Below are positions 52,814 to 61,646 of a stretch of 64,000 nt of DNA, piece after piece. Within the stretch, counting starts at the first letter, position 1. Every line of letters starts with the position of its first letter. The notes beneath the pieces are model-generated. The model was not told where the DNA came from. It searched no databases and worked only from the letters and a program-made list of their open reading frames with translations. A program made the translations under genes and the position numbers. Origin of the DNA: Flavobacteriaceae bacterium MAR_2009_75 (lineage in GTDB: Bacteria; Bacteroidota; Bacteroidia; Flavobacteriales; Flavobacteriaceae); the NCBI GenBank assembly GCA_002813285.1, contig PHTZ01000001.1:4587501-4651500 (forward strand), read 5' to 3'.

Positions 52814-53338
52814 TTATCTTTTTATTTGGTATAAGTACAATTCTTCTTCTTTCTGAGGTAACTTAGTTATACCAATTTTGTGTAACCCTAATTTTTTTAA
52901 AAGGCATTGTGAACCAATATTGTCTTTCGAAGTAATAGCACTGATAATATCTATTTCAAAAATTTCAAAAGCCGCATTCAATACAGAGCGTGATGCCTCG
53001 TAACCATAGCCCATACCCTCATAAGCTGGCAAAAGACCAAAGCCAATATCTATGCCGTCCAAGCCTTCTCTGTTATACAGGCCACAGGTGCCAATTTTTT
53101 GATTTTCTAATTTGGTAATTAATGTATAGCTCGAATAGCCCAAGTTTTTTAATTGGGGCAGCATGTTTTCCACAATATATCGCTTTGCTACTTTAATGGA
53201 ACTGATACCTCTATCACCCACAAATTCTAAAAATTTAGGTGTGTTCATTAATTGAAATATCAATTCAGCATCTATTTCTTCCGTCGGCCGCAGATAAAGC
53301 CTTTCAGTTTCTAGTGTGGAATGCAAGCTCATAAACAA
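52814..53338 (-). CDS. GNAT-family N-acetyltransferase, RimJ/RimL-like
   Basis: A 174-aa acetyl-CoA-dependent acetyltransferase. The typical start LETERLYLRPTEEIDAELIFQLMNTP is followed by the acetyl-CoA-binding loop LPAYEGMGYGYEASRSVL (motif A, Q/RxxGxG-type) and a late AITSKDNIGSQCLLKKLGL signature. The substrate could be a ribosomal protein N-terminus or a small amine. The start ATG at 53338 (MFMSLHS) is used; the internal ATG at 53332 is equally possible. It stands alone, with 246 bases of AT-rich spacer downstream. Confidence 0.88.
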   Translation of the reverse strand: MFMSLHSTLETERLYLRPTEEIDAELIFQLMNTPKFLEFVGDRGISSIKVAKRYIVENMLPQLKNLGYSSYTLITKLENQKIGTCGLYNREGLDGIDIGFGLLPAYEGMGYGYEASRSVLNAAFEIFEIDIISAITSKDNIGSQCLLKKLGLHKIGITKLPQKEEELYLYQIKR

Positions 53339-53692
53339 GTGTTTACCTGACTTATTATCAGTGCTTTAAAACTAATTAAACTTTGTGTTAAATTCTAATG
53401 AATTTTTAGTTTGTATATGTTAATAATAGTTATCCTCTTGATTTCATTCGTAAGTCGTGATGGTAATTTAAGACTAGGTGGCTGCGACGATTTTATGAAT
53501 TCGATAAAAATGACGGATTTTTTGTGCATCCATCATAATCAGAAAAGATTCTTTTGATCTTACAGAATCTTGATGAGATAACCAGAAAGTAAGTAATCTA
53601 ATGTTGATTGTAGTATATATAAAAGCTGCCGAGAATAAAATTGATTTATTCTCGGCAGCTTTTTAAATTAAATCTTAAAGAATAGCTACGCT
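53339..53692 (-). other. Intergenic region between the GNAT gene and the OmpA-like gene
   Basis: A 354-base spacer holding the terminator of the OmpA-like gene (53621-53664). A plus-strand frame of 46 codons (53417-53557) is present but has no promoter, no ribosome site and no coding-like bias, so I do not call it. The remainder is featureless. Confidence 0.45.
53621..53664 (-). terminator. Terminator of the coiled-coil OmpA-like gene
   Basis: A 19-bp perfect stem AAAAGCTGCCGAGAATAAA (53621-53639) / TTTATTCTCGGCAGCTTTT (53646-53664), among the longest in the window, with A and T tracts on both sides. It is 29 bases after the gene's stop. Confidence 0.88.
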
Positions 53693-54460
53693 TTAATTCT
53701 TCATTTCTTCTCGAACCATTAAATAAAAATCTCTGAAAGAAGGGTGAATACCTACCTGAACACCTTCTTTTAAATTGCCGTCTCTACCCAAGCTTACGAT
53801 TCGTTCTCCCTCAATACCCAATTGCTTCAATTGAGCAGCGACAGATAAAGCTTGTTGCGCCGGTATATTCAAATCACCCGTCATACTAAGGCCTTCTATA
53901 GTCACTGAAGTTTTAGGGTTGGCCTTTAAGATATTGGCAATTTTTTCGACCCATCCTTCCGCTTCAGTGGTAAGTTTATCTCCGGTATCATTGCCGAATA
54001 GGCTGTTTAAGTCAGAAGAAATAACCACAGTACCTTCGCTTACGCCAATTTTGGCATTTTCGCCCATAGTTTGTTTGGCATTGGTCAAGATGACTATTGT
54101 AGTAGAGTCGTTGGTCGCAATGGCATCCTTGATGGATTTCAACTGCTTTTCCTTTGCTTCTAAACTCTCCATGGCGCTGGTTACAATACTTGAATTTTTA
54201 TTCGATACTTCCGCAAAACTTTTCATGTTCTGCATTAGGGTATTGTTAGCGTCTTGTAGTTCGGTAACTTGACTTTCATAAGAAGCCGATTTAGCGTTAG
54301 CAATGCGTTCTGTTTTTTTTGATTCCAATAATTCTGAATTAATTGAATCTAATTGCATTTTCAAATCATCGATTTCGGCAATCAAATCGCTCTTACGTTG
54401 TGCCTGAACAGATAGCATAGTAAACACAAGTAAACAAAGGGTCAATAATTTATGTTTCAT
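53693..54460 (-). CDS. Coiled-coil envelope protein with a degenerate OmpA-like domain
   Basis: A 255-aa secreted protein with a signal peptide (about 1-20, ending VQAQ), a coiled coil of about 100 residues, and a C-terminal domain similar in order to the OmpA/MotB lipoprotein encoded at 59193. The peptidoglycan-binding residues are missing: where the paralog has EGHTDD and NRRTRI, this protein has IEGLSMTG and no Arg-Arg pair, so binding of meso-diaminopimelate seems unlikely. It probably keeps the fold as a scaffold. A TATTTTTG -7 box lies at 54536-54543 on the minus strand. A very strong terminator follows. Confidence 0.72.
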   Translation of the reverse strand: MKHKLLTLCLLVFTMLSVQAQRKSDLIAEIDDLKMQLDSINSELLESKKTERIANAKSASYESQVTELQDANNTLMQNMKSFAEVSNKNSSIVTSAMESLEAKEKQLKSIKDAIATNDSTTIVILTNAKQTMGENAKIGVSEGTVVISSDLNSLFGNDTGDKLTTEAEGWVEKIANILKANPKTSVTIEGLSMTGDLNIPAQQALSVAAQLKQLGIEGERIVSLGRDGNLKEGVQVGIHPSFRDFYLMVREEMKN

Positions 54461-54535
54461 TTATAGGATTTAAAAAAGTTTTTATAAGTAGGTAACGTAT
54501 TTTAAGGCATAAAAATATAGTATTCTTGCTTCTTG

Positions 54536-54543
54536 CAAAAATA
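54536..54543 (-). promoter_or_regulatory. Candidate -7 box (TATTTTTG) for the coiled-coil OmpA-like gene
   Basis: On the minus strand this reads TATTTTTG, matching TAnnTTTG. The leader to the ATG at 54460 would be about 70 bases. No clear -33 TTG is seen. Confidence 0.35.
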
Positions 54544-54581
54544 CCATTGAAATTAAAATGTAAAGAAGTATTTCAGACGGG

Positions 54582-55856
54582 TTACTTTTGAAGGTAGTCT
54601 AAACTTATTTCAGTTAAAGCTTTTACGCCAAGTAGTAGTCCGCTATCATCAATTTTGAAGTCTGGGGTATGATGCGGAAAAGTTTCGGTCGTACCAGGGG
54701 CCATTCCTCCCAGAAAGAAAAAGAATCCTGGCACTTCATTTTGAAAATAAGAAAAATCTTCCCCACCGGTAACCGCCTTTTGCTGCTGCACTTTATCAGC
54801 TCCCGCAACCCTGATCAATGAAGGTGTCATTTGATCGGTTAGTTCGGGGTCGTTAAAGGTAATATCGGTTTGATCTCTGATTTCAATGGTAGCATCACCA
54901 CCATAGGCACGGGCAATAGCCGGTACCATTTCTTTCATACGACGCGTAATTTGTTCTTTCATGTCATAATCAAGGCTACGAACCGTTCCGATCATTTCGG
55001 CACTTTCGGGTATAATATTAAAACGTACGCCACTGGTGATTTTACCAACGGTAATTACCGCAGCTTCGTTGGTTAGTTCCATTTCACGACTTATAATAGT
55101 CTGTAGGCCATCGATAATCTTGGCACTAATTAAAATAGGATCGATACCTGACCAAGGTTGTGAACCGTGACTTTGCTTCCCTTTCACATTTATAGTAAAA
55201 CTTTGTACGGCCGCCATAGTGCCACCTGATTTGTAACGAATGACCCCCACGGGGGTTTCAGAATTAATGTGAAGCCCGAATATTGCGTCCACATCTGGGT
55301 TTTGAAGCACCCCCTCTTTGATCATAAGTAGGGCTCCACCTTCTTCACCCGGTGGCGGACCTTCTTCTGCGGGTTGAAAAACAAATTTGATGGTTCCATT
55401 TATTTTATCGGTATGTTTTGATAGTATTTCAGCAACACCCATAAGAATAGCCACATGGGTGTCATGACCACAGGCGTGCATCACAGGTACGGTTTCCCCT
55501 TTAAATTCTGCGGTTATGGTAGATTTATAAGGTAGGTCGTTACGTTCGGGTACGGGCAGGGCATCCATATCTGCCCGAAGGGCGATAACCTTACCCTTTT
55601 TCTTTCCTTTTAAAATTCCAACAACTCCGGTATGAGCGACACCCGTTTGCACCTCGATACCGAGCGATTTTAGATGAACGGCTATTTTTTCAGCGGTTTT
55701 AAATTCCCGATTTGAAAGCTCGGGATTTTGATGAATTTCACGGCGCCAATCAATTACTTTCTTCTCAATAGCGGCGTAATCCTTATCAAATCGCAAATCT
55801 TGAGCTATGGTAGAATAGCTGAGAAACAATAGGCTTATAAATAACAATCTGTGCAT
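54582..55856 (-). CDS. M20-family amidohydrolase, secreted
   Basis: A 424-aa metal-dependent amidohydrolase of the IAA-amino-acid-hydrolase/hippurate-hydrolase (M20D) type. A signal peptide (about 1-18, ending STIAQ) directs it to the envelope. The metal-binding motif is MHACGHDTH with Cys129 and His131, and the EEGPPPGEEGG acid cluster and VTGGEDFSYF supply further ligands. It removes acyl groups from N-acyl amino acids or amides. It is divergent from uvrD across 151 bases and otherwise isolated. Confidence 0.93.
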   Translation of the reverse strand: MHRLLFISLLFLSYSTIAQDLRFDKDYAAIEKKVIDWRREIHQNPELSNREFKTAEKIAVHLKSLGIEVQTGVAHTGVVGILKGKKKGKVIALRADMDALPVPERNDLPYKSTITAEFKGETVPVMHACGHDTHVAILMGVAEILSKHTDKINGTIKFVFQPAEEGPPPGEEGGALLMIKEGVLQNPDVDAIFGLHINSETPVGVIRYKSGGTMAAVQSFTINVKGKQSHGSQPWSGIDPILISAKIIDGLQTIISREMELTNEAAVITVGKITSGVRFNIIPESAEMIGTVRSLDYDMKEQITRRMKEMVPAIARAYGGDATIEIRDQTDITFNDPELTDQMTPSLIRVAGADKVQQQKAVTGGEDFSYFQNEVPGFFFFLGGMAPGTTETFPHHTPDFKIDDSGLLLGVKALTEISLDYLQK

Positions 55857-55908
55857 AACTATTTCAGTTTGTTAAATATAATCAATAGCAAAGAGAACTA
55901 TATAAGCG

Positions 55909-55941
55909 TTGGGCAATACTTCTATCAAAAGAATATCTTTG
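55909..55941 (+). promoter_or_regulatory. Promoter of the UvrD/PcrA helicase
   Basis: TTG (55909-55911), a 22-base spacer and TATCTTTG (55934-55941) fit the Bacteroidota consensus at the long end of spacing. The TTG-started gene begins 66 bases after the box. Confidence 0.45.
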
Positions 55942-56007
55942 TATTCGTTGTATACATTTTAGCATAAGGGTAATTATGGCTAAATTCACATCGCTAAAAA
56001 AGAAGAT

Positions 56008-58335
56008 TTGGAGAATTTTATTGACGGATTGAACGATGCTCAAAAAGCACCGGTATTGCATAAAGACGGACCCTTAATGGTGATTGCTGGTGCGGGGTCG
56101 GGCAAAACCCGTGTACTTACCTTTCGTATTGCACATTTAATGGCGCAAGGTGTAGATTCTTTCAATATATTGGCACTTACATTTACCAATAAGGCGGCCC
56201 GTGAGATGAAGGCCCGTATTGCAACAATTGTAGGAAATTCGGAAGCCAAAAACCTTTGGATGGGTACTTTTCACTCGGTCTTCGCTAAATTATTACGCTT
56301 TGATGGCGATAAATTGGGCTTCCCCAGTAATTTCACCATTTACGATATCCAAGATTCACAGCGATTGTTGGCATCCATTATTAAAGAAATGGGGCTTGAC
56401 AAAGATATTTACAAGTACAAACAGGTACAGAATCGCATATCATCTTACAAAAACAGTCTGATTACGGTTAAAGCCTATTTTCAAAACCCTGAGTTGGTCG
56501 AAGCCGACGCAATGGCCAAACGGCCTAGAATGGGCGAGATATATCAAAATTATGTCGACCGTTGTTTTAAGGCCGGAGCGATGGATTTTGATGACCTCTT
56601 GCTTCGAACCAATGAGCTCTTAAATCGTTTTCCAGAGGTGTTGATGAAGTACCAAGAGCGGTTCAAATATATATTGGTAGATGAGTATCAAGATACCAAT
56701 CATTCCCAATACCTTATTGTGAAGGCATTGGCCGATCGTTACCATAATATATGTGTAGTAGGTGATGATGCACAGAGTATTTATTCGTTCAGAGGTGCAA
56801 ATATTAGTAATATTCTCAATTTTCAGCGTGATTATGAGAATGTGGCCATGTATCGATTGGAACAAAATTATCGCTCTACCAAGAATATTGTAAATGCCGC
56901 GAACTCAATAATCGCTAAAAACAAAAACCAACTTGAAAAGGTGGTTTGGACGGATAACGATGATGGACCATTGATTAAAGTTCATCGAAGTACTACTGAT
57001 GCAGAAGAAGGTAGGTATGTAGCAGGTTCAATTTGGGATACGCAGATGAACGAACACTTGCCCAATGGGCATTTTGCCGTTCTATACCGAACCAACTCAC
57101 AGTCCCGTTCCATAGAAGATGCACTGAGAAAGAGAGATATTCCCTATCGCATATATGGTGGACTTTCGTTTTACCAAAGAAAGGAAATAAAAGATGTTTT
57201 AAGTTACCTTAGGTTAGTCATCAACCCCAAAGATGAGGAAGCCTTAAAGCGTGTAATTAATTTTCCTGCCAGAGGTATCGGTAATACTACTTTAGATAAA
57301 TTAACCGTTGCCGCCAACCATTATAACCGTTCGATTTTTGAGGTAATGGATAATTTAGATAAAATCGACCTCAAAATTAATTCGGGTACTCGAAGAAAGT
57401 TACAAGATTTCGTGACCATGATCAAGAGCTTTCAAATCATGAACGAAGGCACAGATGCTTTTACCCTAGCTGAACATGTAGCCAAGAAAACAGGGGTTCT
57501 TCTTGAATTTAAGAAAGATGGAACACCAGAGGGTATTGCCCGTATGGAAAATATCGAAGAACTCTTGAACGGTATAAAAGATTTTGTCGAAGGGCAAAAA
57601 GAAGTGGTCGATGCAACCGGTAATATTAGTGAGTTTTTAGAAGATGTAGCCTTAGCGACTGATTTAGATAAAGATACCGGTGATGACGACCGTGTGGCAC
57701 TGATGACCATTCACTTGGCCAAGGGTCTAGAATTTCCGTATGTATATATTGTTGGAATGGAAGAAGATCTTTTTCCTTCGGCCATGAGTATGAATACCAG
57801 AAGTGAATTGGAAGAAGAACGTAGGCTTTTTTATGTGGCCTTGACCCGGGCAGAGAAACAAGCCTATCTTACCTATACTCAAAACCGTTATCGCTGGGGG
57901 AAGCTCATCGATGCCGAACCCAGTCGATTTTTAGAAGAAATCGATGAAAAGTTTATTGAGAATCTGACGCCCATAGGTACGGGTTATCGCTATAAGCCAT
58001 TGGTCGATGCCGATATTTTTGGGGAAGTCGATAAAAGCAGATTAAGACAAAATAAACCTACAAGTGGTACACCCCCGAGCCATAAGAAGCCCAATGAAAG
58101 CCAACTTAGAAAATTACGTAAACTTAAACCGGAACTTTCGACCCCTGTGGGTAATACCAATGTAGTCGACCCAAATTTGGCCGAAGGTTCTTTAGTAGAC
58201 CATACACGGTTCGGGCGAGGTAAAATTCTTAAAATTGAAGGTGTCGGAAATGACAAAAAAGCCGAAATTCAGTTTGATAAGGGCGACATCAAAAAGCTTT
58301 TATTACGGTTCGCTAAGTTAGAGGTTGTAGGGTAA
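56008..58335 (+). CDS. uvrD: UvrD/PcrA-family DNA helicase
   Basis: A 775-aa superfamily-1A 3'-5' helicase used in repair and transcription-coupled processes. Seen: Walker A AGAGSGKT (residues 27-34), TFTNKAAREMK, DEYQDTNHSQ, GDDAQSIYSFRGA, QNYRST, MTIHLAKGLEFPYVYI and VALTRAEK (motifs I-VI in order). A C-terminal Tudor-like segment (VDHTRFGRGKILKIEG), which in PcrA contacts RNA polymerase, is present. The start is a TTG at 56008 giving MENFIDGLNDAQ-; an ATG at 55976 is out of frame and the next in-frame ATG would cut into the ATPase. Confidence 0.94.
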   Translation: MENFIDGLNDAQKAPVLHKDGPLMVIAGAGSGKTRVLTFRIAHLMAQGVDSFNILALTFTNKAAREMKARIATIVGNSEAKNLWMGTFHSVFAKLLRFDGDKLGFPSNFTIYDIQDSQRLLASIIKEMGLDKDIYKYKQVQNRISSYKNSLITVKAYFQNPELVEADAMAKRPRMGEIYQNYVDRCFKAGAMDFDDLLLRTNELLNRFPEVLMKYQERFKYILVDEYQDTNHSQYLIVKALADRYHNICVVGDDAQSIYSFRGANISNILNFQRDYENVAMYRLEQNYRSTKNIVNAANSIIAKNKNQLEKVVWTDNDDGPLIKVHRSTTDAEEGRYVAGSIWDTQMNEHLPNGHFAVLYRTNSQSRSIEDALRKRDIPYRIYGGLSFYQRKEIKDVLSYLRLVINPKDEEALKRVINFPARGIGNTTLDKLTVAANHYNRSIFEVMDNLDKIDLKINSGTRRKLQDFVTMIKSFQIMNEGTDAFTLAEHVAKKTGVLLEFKKDGTPEGIARMENIEELLNGIKDFVEGQKEVVDATGNISEFLEDVALATDLDKDTGDDDRVALMTIHLAKGLEFPYVYIVGMEEDLFPSAMSMNTRSELEEERRLFYVALTRAEKQAYLTYTQNRYRWGKLIDAEPSRFLEEIDEKFIENLTPIGTGYRYKPLVDADIFGEVDKSRLRQNKPTSGTPPSHKKPNESQLRKLRKLKPELSTPVGNTNVVDPNLAEGSLVDHTRFGRGKILKIEGVGNDKKAEIQFDKGDIKKLLLRFAKLEVVG

Positions 58336-58455
58336 ATACCTGAATACCATTGTTTTTATCCCCATTTAAATACTTGAGAATAATTGGTATGATAGGTGAT
58401 GTGAATTAATGGAAAAACGTTTAATTTACAGGATGGTTTTATCCATTTAGAAAAT

Positions 58456-59079
58456 ATGTCCGAACTAATAAGAATATACGAGGAAAACCCCAACCCTAAA
58501 GAAATCAATAAGGTTGTTCAGGTATTACGAAAAGGGGGATTGGTCATTTACCCCACAGATACGGTATATGGATTGGGTTGCGACATCACTAATTCTAAAG
58601 CTTTAGAAAAAATAGCCCGAATCAAGGGTATAAAGTTGGCCAAGGCCAACTGGTCTTTTATTTGTGCTGATTTAAGCAATCTTTCCGACTATGTGCGACA
58701 AATAGATACGGCAACGTTCAAAATATTAAAACGGGCATTACCTGGGCCATATACCTTTATCTTACCTGGAAATAACAATTTGCCCAAAGACTTTAAAAAG
58801 AAAAAAACAGTAGGTATACGAGTGCCCGATAACGCAATTGCGAAGGCATTGGTCGAGGGGTTGGGAAACCCAATTGTATCTACTTCCATTCGAGATGAAG
58901 ACGAGGTGTTGGAGTATACCACAGACCCTGAACTTATTTACGAGAAGTGGCAAAACCTTATCGATGTCGTAATTGATGGCGGATACGGGGATAACATGGC
59001 TTCTACGGTTATCGATCTTTCAGAAGGTGAGCCAGAAATTATACGTGAGGGTAAAGGAGACTTGAATATTTTTAATTAA
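58456..59079 (+). CDS. Sua5/YciO/YrdC-family protein (threonylcarbamoyl-AMP synthase-like)
   Basis: A 207-aa protein of the YrdC fold. The nucleotide and L-threonine site is visible as GGLVIYPTDTVYGLGCD and the KRALPGPYTFILPG motif; VGIRVPDNAIAKALVEGLGNPIVSTS follows. Without the extra Sua5 domain it resembles YciO or stand-alone YrdC. If it is YrdC/TsaC it makes threonylcarbamoyl-AMP for tRNA t6A37; YciO function is less certain. Which one applies cannot be told here. It follows uvrD by 120 bases and ends in front of a bidirectional terminator. Confidence 0.85.
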   Translation: MSELIRIYEENPNPKEINKVVQVLRKGGLVIYPTDTVYGLGCDITNSKALEKIARIKGIKLAKANWSFICADLSNLSDYVRQIDTATFKILKRALPGPYTFILPGNNNLPKDFKKKKTVGIRVPDNAIAKALVEGLGNPIVSTSIRDEDEVLEYTTDPELIYEKWQNLIDVVIDGGYGDNMASTVIDLSEGEPEIIREGKGDLNIFN

Positions 59080-59134
59080 CCAAGGCTCCCAGGTCTCTAA
59101 GACTAAAATTAATAATTTCTTGAAAAAGAAGTAT

Positions 59135-59166
59135 AAAAAAGCCGCTACTCAATGAGTAGCGGCTTT
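59135..59166. terminator. Bidirectional terminator between the YciO-like and OmpA genes
   Basis: Perfect 14-bp stem AAAGCCGCTACTCA (59138-59151) / TGAGTAGCGGCTTT (59153-59166). On the minus strand TTTTTT follows. It serves the OmpA gene (stop 59193) most clearly. Confidence 0.85.
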
Positions 59167-59192
59167 CAAAATATTTGCTAAGGGGTTAAACC

Positions 59193-60047
59193 TTAGTTGT
59201 TGATTGCTGGATCATCCATTCCTTCTTCGATCATGCTATAGAACTGATCGATTTTTGGAAGAACAACAATTCGTGTTCTTCTGTTTTTAGATTTCTCAGT
59301 TTGAGAAACAGGAACATACTCTGATCTACCGGCAGCGGTCATACGCTTAGGATCAACGTTAAAGTCGTTTTGAAGAATTCTAACAACTGCTGTTGCACGT
59401 TTTACGCTCAAATCCCAGTTGTCTAAAAGATTACCGTGTTTTCCGTAAGGCACATCATCTGTATGACCTTCTACCATGAACTCAAAATCAGGCTTGTTGT
59501 TTACCACTTGTGCAACTTTTCCTAGAACTTCTCTAGCTCTTCTAGTAACGTTATAGCTTCCACTACTGAATAATAACTTATCAGATATAGAAACGAAAAC
59601 AACACCTTTCTCAACACTGATTTCGATATCTTCATCATCAAGGTTACCCAAAACTCCTTTTAAGCTTTGTACCAAAGATAGGTTTACAGAATCTCTTCTA
59701 GTGATAGCATCTTGAAGCTTACGAATAGTTAAGTCTTTTTCCTTTAAGCTTTCTAAAGACTTTTCTAAGTTCTCTGCTCCTTTAGAGGTTAGGGTCGTTA
59801 GGTTGCCCATGTTGTTGATCAACTCTTGATTGTTTGCTTTCAAGAACGCATTTTGATCTGACAACGTTTTGTTTTTTGAATCTGCGGTCGCCTTCTCTTC
59901 TAAACAGTCATTCAGCTTAACTGTAGCAGAATTCAATAAATCTTGTGCTTCTTTGTGCTTTGCCTCTAAATCAGCAAATTTTTTCTGTGATACACAAGAT
60001 CCTAAAAGTAGGGTTGCTCCTAAACAACCTAAAATTATTTTTTTCAT
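59193..60047 (-). CDS. OmpA/MotB-domain lipoprotein
   Basis: A 284-aa outer-membrane lipoprotein. The signal ends in lipobox LLGSC (Cys18); a coiled coil of about 110 residues precedes a canonical OmpA domain: FMVEGHTDDVPYG, the NWDLSVKRATAVVRIL helix, RMTAAGRSEYVPV and KNRRTRIVV, whose Asp and Arg bind peptidoglycan. It tethers the outer membrane to the wall. It is a better-preserved paralog of the protein at 53693. Two TAATTTTG-type boxes (complement of 60113-60120 and 60145-60152) lie upstream. Confidence 0.9.
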   Translation of the reverse strand: MKKIILGCLGATLLLGSCVSQKKFADLEAKHKEAQDLLNSATVKLNDCLEEKATADSKNKTLSDQNAFLKANNQELINNMGNLTTLTSKGAENLEKSLESLKEKDLTIRKLQDAITRRDSVNLSLVQSLKGVLGNLDDEDIEISVEKGVVFVSISDKLLFSSGSYNVTRRAREVLGKVAQVVNNKPDFEFMVEGHTDDVPYGKHGNLLDNWDLSVKRATAVVRILQNDFNVDPKRMTAAGRSEYVPVSQTEKSKNRRTRIVVLPKIDQFYSMIEEGMDDPAINN

Positions 60048-60112
60048 AATGTGATGTGGGTTACTAAGTATTAATTGTTGTTATTTGTTTTTGAATCTTT
60101 GACAATAAGGGA

Positions 60113-60152
60113 CAAAATTATATAAACGCCAAATTAAGTTTTTGCAAAATTA
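60113..60152 (-). promoter_or_regulatory. Tandem -7 boxes (TAATTTTG twice) for the OmpA lipoprotein gene
   Basis: On the minus strand TAATTTTG occurs at 60120-60113 and again at 60152-60145, both matching TAnnTTTG. The inner box is about 66 bases before the ATG at 60047; the outer box could act as a second promoter. No clean -33 TTG at 17-23 bases (one stands at 24). Confidence 0.4.
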
Positions 60153-60153
60153 G

Positions 60154-61155
60154 TTAATCTTTTACTAAAACGTTAAAATTCTTTATATGATGTACGAAAT
60201 GGGACCAAACTATGGATTTTGTTTGGTAATAATTTAATACAAAATTAGCTTTCTCTCTTTTCTTATACATCTTTCCAAAGTTTTTATAAAAACTCATATG
60301 GGCCCAAAGAATAGCCCAACAATGTTTGGGTTTTAGCTGAAATACAAATCTGATAGCGGCAACTGCGTCTAGCAATAACCGAATTAAGATTATTGGAAAC
60401 GCTTTTCTTCTAGGAAGGTTCTTTGTAATTGAGAAGAGTGAGTTTCTAAAATTCAGGAAAGTTTTTTTCGGATTCATGTTACTCAATGTTGATCCACCTA
60501 AGTGATATACATGTGAATCGCCTACATAAAATACTTTATGACCTTTATTTTTTGCGCGCCAACAAAGATCTACTTCTTCTTGATGGGCAAAATAACTCTC
60601 GTCGAAACCCTCTACTTCCCAAAAGACATTGCTTCTTATGAACATACAAGCCCCCGTTGCCCAAAAAATCTCTATTGTATCGTTATACTGCCCTTCATCT
60701 TTCTCTAAAGCCTGAAAAATGCGACCTCTACAAAATGGGTAGCCTAGCCGGTCGATGAATCCTCCTGCAGCACCAGCATACTCAAAGTGGTCTTTTCGCA
60801 TCAAATCCAAAATTTTAGGCTGTACTATGGCAGCCTTTGAATTGTCTGCAAATAATTTTTTAATGGGTGATATCCAATTCTCAGACACTTCAACATCTGA
60901 GTTGAGAAGACAATATATATCGGCATCTACGTGTTTTAGGCCATGGTTGTATCCCTTGACAAAGCCACCATTTTCAGAATTTTGAATTACCTTTATTGTG
61001 GGATAGTTTTTCTCAACAAATAAAACGGAGTCGTCTGTTGAAGCGTTGTCAATTACATAAATGTCAGCATCACGTGAATATTTCACGACAGAGGGTAGGT
61101 ACCTTTCTAAAAGTACCTCACCGTTCCAATTAAGTATGACGACAGCTATACGCAA
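60154..61155 (-). CDS. Glycosyltransferase family 2
   Basis: A 333-aa GT-A-fold glycosyltransferase. The N-terminus VVILNWNGEVLLERYLPSV, the DNASTDDSV nucleotide-binding motif and the LLNSDVEV (DxD-like) site are present; GACMFIRSNVFWEVEGFDE and EEVDLCWRAK (catalytic-base region) follow, as in rhamnosyltransferase-type family members. It lacks a signal peptide and ends in an amphipathic, basic C-terminus that may sit on the inner membrane. It follows the HsdR-N-like gene by 12 bases and may share its promoter. Involved in cell-envelope glycan; the sugar donor is unknown. Confidence 0.9.
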   Translation of the reverse strand: MRIAVVILNWNGEVLLERYLPSVVKYSRDADIYVIDNASTDDSVLFVEKNYPTIKVIQNSENGGFVKGYNHGLKHVDADIYCLLNSDVEVSENWISPIKKLFADNSKAAIVQPKILDLMRKDHFEYAGAAGGFIDRLGYPFCRGRIFQALEKDEGQYNDTIEIFWATGACMFIRSNVFWEVEGFDESYFAHQEEVDLCWRAKNKGHKVFYVGDSHVYHLGGSTLSNMNPKKTFLNFRNSLFSITKNLPRRKAFPIILIRLLLDAVAAIRFVFQLKPKHCWAILWAHMSFYKNFGKMYKKREKANFVLNYYQTKSIVWSHFVHHIKNFNVLVKD

Positions 61156-61167
61156 AACGAGGGCAAA

Positions 61168-61614
61168 TTAACGGCTAAAATCAGGAATATCCTTTAGAAA
61201 CTGATATTTTTCTGATTGAAAATCCATTTTACAATAAAAATGTTCCAATCCGTTAGTGACCATTAAATATGAAGCTTGTAATTGCAGGTTGTATTGAGCA
61301 ATTTGATCAAAAGTTGTCTGGTCGATTTTTATTTTAGGCGCTTTACATTCTACTAGAATATTGATTTCACCGAGAGAATTAAATACCACGATATCGTAAC
61401 GTTTGGTAAGGCCATTGAAAGTCAGCTGTTTTTCTACATTTATTAGACTCTGAGGATATTTTTTGTCTTGAATTAAATAATTGACCACATGTTGCCTGAC
61501 CCATTCTTCGGGTTGTAACACCACAAATTTTTTGCGTATAACATCAAAAATTAGGATGTTATTTTCCCTATTTTTGAATCGGAAATTATACTTGGGTAAA
61601 TTCAATGGGTACAT
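61168..61614 (-). CDS. Orphan HsdR N-terminal-like (PD-(D/E)XK nuclease-fold) protein
   Basis: A 148-aa protein related to the N-terminal nuclease domain of type I restriction subunits. The catalytic pattern is RYDIVVFNSLGEINILVECK (Asp ... Glu-Cys-Lys), and the QPEEWVRQHVVNYLIQDKKY start with the later FDQIAQYNLQLQA helix is typical. No HsdM, HsdS or helicase part is near, so it is not a restriction system in itself. The ATG at 61614 is chosen because a TATTTTTG box (61647-61654) lies just upstream; frames to 61644 and 61689 would cross it. Likely co-transcribed with the GT2 gene. Confidence 0.78.
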   Translation of the reverse strand: MYPLNLPKYNFRFKNRENNILIFDVIRKKFVVLQPEEWVRQHVVNYLIQDKKYPQSLINVEKQLTFNGLTKRYDIVVFNSLGEINILVECKAPKIKIDQTTFDQIAQYNLQLQASYLMVTNGLEHFYCKMDFQSEKYQFLKDIPDFSR

Positions 61615-61646
61615 TGAGTACTGGCTAGTTTTTCTATTTCTCATCT

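Noticed and set aside
53417-53557. Plus-strand ORF of 46 codons in the GNAT/OmpA-like gap
   Set aside because: No TAnnTTTG box in good position, unusual mix of residues, and it runs opposite to both flanking genes; likely chance.
61168-61614. Type I restriction-modification system
   Set aside because: Only the HsdR N-terminal-like domain is present; no methylase, specificity subunit or helicase is in the window.
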